Assembly: GCF_022230925.1 (NCBI RefSeq)
Contig: NZ_JAKKFH010000063.1
Location: forward strand, 62,001 to 126,000
DNA from: Micromonospora alfalfae
GTDB taxonomy: Bacteria > Actinomycetota > Actinomycetes > Mycobacteriales > Micromonosporaceae
DNA length: 64,000 nt
Direction of reading: 5' to 3'
Position numbers and translations under genes: made by a program. This document shows, piece by piece, positions 59,757 to 64,000 of this stretch. The notes beneath the pieces were generated by a model, which saw nothing but the letters and a program-made list of their open reading frames with translations, was not told the DNA's origin and ran no database searches. How positions within the stretch are numbered: position 1 is the first letter of the stretch; every line of letters starts with the position of its first letter.

Positions 59757-60316
59757 GGCTGGTCCCGGTGGGTCGCGCCGTAGTTGATCAGCCAGCGGCC
59801 GTCGGGATAGCGGGTGGCGGTGGCGGTGGAGAGGTGTCTGCCGCCACCGCTGCCCGGGACCGAGCGTTTGTCCTTGGCGTAGACCAGCCGGTAGCCGGTC
59901 GTGTCCAGGCAGTCCTGGATCTCCACCGTTGCCGGCTTCGCGTCCAGGCTGACAGCGGTAATGGTCGGGTCGGACTTGATCGTCCCGGTACGCATGGCGC
60001 CGTGCTCCTTGGCCTCGCGAATGGACACCCGGACCCGAGTCAAAAGTGGATCACCAAGGAACCGGGACAGTTCCGGCGAACGCGGATCACTGCGCAGGCC
60101 CGCCGTGCGCGAGGCCGCGAGATACCCGGAGTACGCGTCAAGTGCTGCCTTTTCGGCAGCGCGCCGGTCGACGTCGGAATCGGTCCGGGGTCCGTTGTCG
60201 CGGACTTCCGTCGGCCGTTCGACAGCCTCCCGTCCGCTGGCGCAGGCGGTGACCGGCATCGCCGCCACGCCCACCAGCAGGCAGATCGCCGCTCTTCTGA
60301 GCTGCCGTCCGCGCAC
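59750..60316 (-). CDS. Lipoprotein at the head of the tad operon
   Basis: 188 residues from the GTG at 60316, chosen because GAGGAGG lies 7 bases upstream and the lipobox follows (PVTAC, C25). Residues 55-120 are helical (AAEKAALDAYSGYLAASRTAGL) and the C-terminal part is beta-rich (TVEIQDCLDTTGYRLVYAKDKR, YPDGRWLINYG), resembling an NTF2-like fold. First gene of the twelve-gene operon. Role unknown. Confidence 0.82.
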   Translation of the reverse strand: MRGRQLRRAAICLLVGVAAMPVTACASGREAVERPTEVRDNGPRTDSDVDRRAAEKAALDAYSGYLAASRTAGLRSDPRSPELSRFLGDPLLTRVRVSIREAKEHGAMRTGTIKSDPTITAVSLDAKPATVEIQDCLDTTGYRLVYAKDKRSVPGSGGGRHLSTATATRYPDGRWLINYGATHRDQPC

Positions 60317-60906
60317 CGTCGAGCCTCCTCGTGGTCGCCCGGGGCGGTGACGGTTCACCGCCGTCGGGCATGCGGAAGCGCGCCCGGATCAGCACATCCG
60401 GAGCCGTTCATTGCGCTTCTGCATTCACCGTTACGGATCTTTTACAAATTCGGGGTCCTGTGTCGTCCGATGGTGAAGGTGAGGCTTGCGTCACACCCAA
60501 GGGGCGAGCATAGGCTGACGCTCGCCGATGCAACAGAGGCAATTCAAGCGAACACTCAGCGTGATGACAGGTGGTGGTGGCGGGTGTCCGCACTGCGCCC
60601 CGGGCAATGGGCGAGCGAACTGTCGTTATCTGTGGGGTACCGCCGGGCCGAATGGGTTAACCGGAGTCGCGCCACCGGTCGCGGGAGTGGGACATCGCGG
60701 TCTCATCCCGGCATTCGACCGACGTCGGCACAGTGTCGGCGGGCCGCCTCGCCCAGCGGCACGCCTGAGTCGGAAGTGGTTGAAAGCAGGCTCGCAGGCT
60801 CCGGTCGGCACGTCGCTTTCTGCGCCATCCGCTACACCGCTGCGAGCGTTCAATCACGATCCGTGTTCATCATCGCGGGGGGCCAGTTGGCCGCAACGGA
60901 GGCGAC
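60317..60906. other. 590-base divergent intergenic region of the tad locus
   Basis: No convincing gene: the open frames at 60528-60900 have no starts with ribosome sites and no recognisable sequence. A relatively AT-rich part (near 60425-60460, GGATCTTTTACAAATTCGG) probably contains the tad operon promoter. I could not define boxes with confidence. The length leaves room for a regulatory RNA or distant operators. Confidence 0.5.
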
Positions 60907-61701
60907 ATGGCGCTGACCGGCCCCCCGGAGGCCATCCCCGGTCGGGAAGACCCACCCGATCGGAGTCCGGCAGCACGCACCCGGCTCTCGACAGTGTTCG
61001 CGATCCTCGCGATCAGCCCGCTGATGCGGTTGGCCGCGCTGCGCTACGCCGTACCCCCGGGTCTGCCCAGCCGGAGCGGCTGCGACGCCTGCGGCGCGCC
61101 GGTCGGCCTGACCCACCCCTGGCCGGCGCTCGGCCCGGCAGCCCGGTGCGGTCAGTGCGGCGCCCGGGTCGGCCCACCGCCGGCCACCGTCGAACTGGTG
61201 GTGCTCGCGGCGGCGGTGCTGCTGGCGCTCGCCGGCCCGCCGGGCGGGGCGCTGCCGGCGCTGATCTGGTGGCTGGGCTGGACCATCCCGGCGATCATCG
61301 TCGACCTGGCCGTGCACCGCTTGCCGGACCGGCTCACAGTGCCTGCGGCGGCCGGGACCTGGCTGCTGCTCGGCGTGGCCGCGCTCGACGCCGACCCGGG
61401 GCACTGGCTGCGAGCCGTCATCGGCGGCGCCGGGCTGGCGTTCTTCTTCGCCAGCACCGCGGTGCTGCTCGGCCGCCGCGGCTTCGGGCTGGGCGACGCC
61501 AAGATGGCGCTCAGCGTCGGCGCGCTGCTCGGCTGGTACGGCTGGCCGGTGCTGCTGTTCGGGCTGGTGCTCACCTTCGGGCTCTCCGCCCTGGTGAGTC
61601 TGGGCCTGCTGGCCACCCGCCGCGCGAACTGGAGCACCCACCTGCCGTTCGGCCCGTTCCTGCTGCTCGGCACAACGGCCGCCCTCCTGCTGACGACCTG
61701 A
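60907..61701 (+). CDS. Prepilin peptidase (A24 family), CpaA/TadV type with zinc-binding loop
   Basis: 264 residues, ATG at 60907. Catalytic Asp pair: D133 (IIVDLAVHRLPDRL) and D197 (GFGLGDAKM). Cysteines C59, C62, C81 and C84 (CDACGAP...CGQCGAR) form the zinc knuckle of full-length PilD-type enzymes, which most TadV proteins lack. Multiple membrane helices. Probably processes the Flp-type pilin and TadE proteins. Divergent from the tad operon. Confidence 0.92.
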   Translation: MALTGPPEAIPGREDPPDRSPAARTRLSTVFAILAISPLMRLAALRYAVPPGLPSRSGCDACGAPVGLTHPWPALGPAARCGQCGARVGPPPATVELVVLAAAVLLALAGPPGGALPALIWWLGWTIPAIIVDLAVHRLPDRLTVPAAAGTWLLLGVAALDADPGHWLRAVIGGAGLAFFFASTAVLLGRRGFGLGDAKMALSVGALLGWYGWPVLLFGLVLTFGLSALVSLGLLATRRANWSTHLPFGPFLLLGTTAALLLTT

Positions 61702-61717
61702 CCCGCCGCACGGCTGA

Positions 61718-62347
61718 TCAGGGGCGGGAGCGGCTGGCCAGTTTGGGGACCGGGCCGTCGGGACGGTTGGCCCGGCGGCGGAGCACCTCGCTGGTCGGGC
61801 GGGCCAGCAACGGGGTGAGCACCACGGCGACCAGCGCGCCGAGCAGCACGCCAGCGATCACGTCGTGCGGGTAGTGCACGCCCACGAAGACCCGGGAGAA
61901 GGCGGCGAGCGCCGCCAGGGGGAGCGCGACCAGGCCGAGTCGGCGGGAGAGCAGCAACGTGGTGACCGCCAGCGCACCGGCGATGGTGGCGTGGTTGCTG
62001 GGGAACGACCAGTCGCCCGGCGGTGGGCAGACGCCCGCGATGATCTCCCGACCGATCGTCCGGCAGGGGCGATCCTCGTCCACCACGGTCTTGAGGAACT
62101 CGCTGCCCACGTACGCCAGAACGGTCGGCACCGGCGCGATCAGGGCGAGTGCCCGGTCGTGCGGGCCGCCGGACCGGCGGCTCAGCGCGGCCATCACCAG
62201 CAGCGCGCCGAGTAGCAGGATCACCCCCTCGGTGGCGTGTCCGACGAACCACTGCACCGGCTCTGGGCTGCCGGCGGCGGCGTCGACGACGTCGCTGTAC
62301 CACTCGGCGCTGATCTCCGGAACGTCAATGCTGCCGTTGTCGACCAT
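61718..62347 (-). CDS. PAP2-family membrane phosphatase
   Basis: 209 residues, ATG at 62347. Phosphatase motifs: KTVVDEDRP (motif 1), PSNHATIAG (motif 2, His), SRVFVGVHYPHDVIAG (motif 3, His). Five to six membrane helices. Undecaprenyl-diphosphate or phosphatidate phosphatase is typical; substrate not determined. Convergent with the prepilin peptidase gene (16-base gap) and divergent from the GH65 gene. Confidence 0.9.
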   Translation of the reverse strand: MVDNGSIDVPEISAEWYSDVVDAAAGSPEPVQWFVGHATEGVILLLGALLVMAALSRRSGGPHDRALALIAPVPTVLAYVGSEFLKTVVDEDRPCRTIGREIIAGVCPPPGDWSFPSNHATIAGALAVTTLLLSRRLGLVALPLAALAAFSRVFVGVHYPHDVIAGVLLGALVAVVLTPLLARPTSEVLRRRANRPDGPVPKLASRSRP

Positions 62348-62517
62348 GCATCACCTCACTTCACGTTCATACCCTGTTCACCTTGGGGACACCCTAGGAA
62401 CGCGCCAGAGGGCATCGCTGCTGTCGAAGGTCAGGTGGTCTGTCAGACCTTCGTCCAGGATTCGCACAGCGGGCTCTGATTGGCTGTCCCAGGACGTGGA
62501 CATCGACAGGAGGCCTT

Positions 62518-64000
62518 GTGCAGACCGGTTCGGCCACCGATCAACAGCACTCCACCACCGCTACGGCGGACGACGAGACCTGGCGGATCCGGCGCACGGC
62601 GGCCGACGTGGACCGACTCGGCGAGACCGAGTCGATCTTCGCGTTGGGCAACGGGTGGATCGGCTGGCGTGGGGTGCTCGACGAGGGTGCTCCGTGCGGA
62701 ATGCCAGGCAGTTACGTCAGTGGCTTCCACGAGCGGCGTGAGCTGAGCTATCCCGAGGAGGGGTACGCGTTTCCGCAGGCCAGCGACACAGTCATCAGCG
62801 CACCGAACGCCGCACTGATCCGGCTCTGGGTCGACGACGAGCCGCTGGATCTCCGGACCGGGACGCTGCGCAGCCATGAACGGGTGCTCGACCTGCGTAC
62901 CGGCGTGCTGCGCCGGGAGACCGAGTGGATTTCACCGGCCGGGCGGGGCGTCCGCATCCGCAGCACCCGGTTGGTGTCCCTGCCGCGTCGCCCGGTGGCC
63001 GCCGTCCGGTACGAGGTCGAGCCGTTGGACACCGCCGTCGAGCTGCGGGTCTGCTCGGACCTGCTGGCCAACGAGAAGGTGCCGCAGCGTTCGGACGACC
63101 CTCGGGCCGCCTCGGTGCCCACCGACCCGCTGACCGCCGAGACGTACCGTGCGACAGGCCTCGACGGCGTGCTGGTGCACCGCACCGAGCGCAGCGGCCA
63201 GCGCGTCGCTGTCGCGGTCAGTCACCTGCTGGAGGGCCCGGGCACTGTGACGACCAGCGGTGACTGCACGCCCGACCGGGTACGGCTGACCGTGGCGGGT
63301 CGCCTGCACCCGGGGGAGCGGTTGCGGCTGACGAAGTTCGCCGCCTACGAGTGGGCGACTCTCGACGCGACGCCCGCCGACGAGTTGGCAGCCCTGGTCG
63401 CCGCCGAGGCGGACGCGGCGCGCGCGGACGGCTTCGACGCCCTGCTCACCGACCAGCGCGCCGCACTGGACGCGGCGTGGCAGGTCGCCGACGTGCGGCT
63501 CGACGGCGATCCGGAGCTTCAGCAGGCAGTCCGGTTCGCGATGTTCCACCTGATCCAGGCCGGTCGCCCGGACTCCGACCGGACCATCTCGGCCAAGGGG
63601 TTGACCGGCAACGGCTACGACGGGCACGTCCTCTGGGACACCGAGAGTTACGTCCTTCCGGTACTCACCTACCTGGCCCCGGCGGTGGCCCGCTCGGCGT
63701 TGAGGTGGCGGCACGCTCACCTGCCCGAGGCGCGGGAGCGGGCGGCCGAACTGCGGTTGAGCGGCGCGACCTTCCCGTGGCGCACCATCGGCGGCCGGGA
63801 ATGCTCCGGCTACTGGCCGGCGGGCACCGCGGCGCTGCACGTCAACGCCGACATCGCCGACGCGGTGTTGCGCTACGTGGCGGCCACCGACGACCAGCTG
63901 TTCCTGGCCGAGGCGGGTCTGGAACTGCTGGTGGAGACCGCCCGGCTCTGGCACGGCTTCGGCCACTGGTCGGACGAGGGCGACTTCCACCTGCACGGGG
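62518..64000 (+). CDS. Glycoside hydrolase family 65 protein (disaccharide phosphorylase-like), 3' end outside the window
   Basis: 494 visible residues from the GTG at 62518, after AGGAGG at 62508-62513. N-terminal super-sandwich: ESIFALGNGWIGWRG, GSYVSGFHER, SYPEEGYAFPQ. Catalytic-domain entry: AKGLTGNGYDGHVLWDTESYVLPVLTYLAP, WRTIGGRECSGYWPAGTAALHVNADIADAVLRYV. The window ends at GHWSDEGDFHLHG, just before the block VTGPDEYH that holds the catalytic Glu in GH65. Members phosphorolyse maltose, trehalose, kojibiose or nigerose. Specificity cannot be read here, though nigerose would link it to the alpha-1,3-glucan locus. Confidence 0.9.
   Translation, partial: MQTGSATDQQHSTTATADDETWRIRRTAADVDRLGETESIFALGNGWIGWRGVLDEGAPCGMPGSYVSGFHERRELSYPEEGYAFPQASDTVISAPNAALIRLWVDDEPLDLRTGTLRSHERVLDLRTGVLRRETEWISPAGRGVRIRSTRLVSLPRRPVAAVRYEVEPLDTAVELRVCSDLLANEKVPQRSDDPRAASVPTDPLTAETYRATGLDGVLVHRTERSGQRVAVAVSHLLEGPGTVTTSGDCTPDRVRLTVAGRLHPGERLRLTKFAAYEWATLDATPADELAALVAAEADAARADGFDALLTDQRAALDAAWQVADVRLDGDPELQQAVRFAMFHLIQAGRPDSDRTISAKGLTGNGYDGHVLWDTESYVLPVLTYLAPAVARSALRWRHAHLPEARERAAELRLSGATFPWRTIGGRECSGYWPAGTAALHVNADIADAVLRYVAATDDQLFLAEAGLELLVETARLWHGFGHWSDEGDFHLHG

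Noticed and set aside
60528..60900. Open frames in the tad intergenic region
   Set aside because: No ribosome site, several competing frames of similar length, and no recognisable sequence.

Overview
The window is very GC-rich chromosomal DNA with dense, high-GC third-position coding on both strands. It carries bldC, an F420-dependent oxidoreductase, MSMEG-style small PurS/PurQ/PurL proteins, and many GTG/TTG starts. Together these point to a filamentous actinomycete, most likely Micromonosporaceae (Micromonospora-like); that assignment is inference from gene content. Two genes run off the ends: a trypsin-like protease at the left edge and a GH65 phosphorylase/hydrolase at the right edge.

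Layout. 1-452: secreted serine protease (minus). 811-5251: purSQL plus a ComB-like phosphatase. 5507-8076: a surface protein with a long Tyr/Gly-rich cytoplasmic tail, divergent from a sterol-carrier-like protein. 8245-10995: purF-purM. 11096-12425: a two-gene RiPP locus (radical SAM/SPASM maturase and an aromatic/Asn-rich precursor overlapping its 3' end). 12561-16967: DUF3073 protein, Leu/Val dehydrogenase, a conserved unknown, bldC, F420 oxidoreductase, methyltransferase. 17019-19137: a DxDxDG-repeat protein and a 3-hydroxyacyl-CoA dehydrogenase/enoyl-CoA hydratase pair. 19205-20551: a substrate-binding lipoprotein whose two halves are in swapped order. 20708-24341: small unknowns, a DUF2786 protein, an SRPBCC protein and a low-complexity protein. 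24316-25315: tandem repeats, a palindromic repeat and a Glu-Asp-Phe tRNA operon.

25369-32742 is a light/carotenoid island: polysaccharide deacetylase, a MerR-B12-binding (CarH/LitR-type) regulator, idi, crtI, crtE, and divergently crtB and DNA photolyase. 32743-35387: a beta-lactamase-fold hydrolase and a flavin disulfide oxidoreductase. 35670-48990 is a sugar locus: LacI regulator, binding protein, two permeases (no ATPase), GH13 alpha-glucosidase and two large secreted multidomain proteins whose Asp spacing fits GH87 alpha-1,3-glucanases. The simplest reading is extracellular cutting of alpha-1,3-glucan, import of oligosaccharides and intracellular hydrolysis, under LacI control. 48977-50832: enoyl-CoA hydratase and a membrane Rieske protein. 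50949-60316 is a twelve-gene tad (Flp pilus/secretion) operon on the minus strand, with a divergent prepilin peptidase at 60907-61701. PAP2 phosphatase and a GH65 gene close the window.

Between genes there are strong hairpin terminators and at least three copies of an exactly 75-nt nested palindrome (5320, 24519, 35459), plus a second palindrome class at 49836. The observations I rate highest are the RiPP pair, the circularly permuted binding protein, the dispersed 75-nt palindromes, and sequence elements shared upstream of purS and purF.
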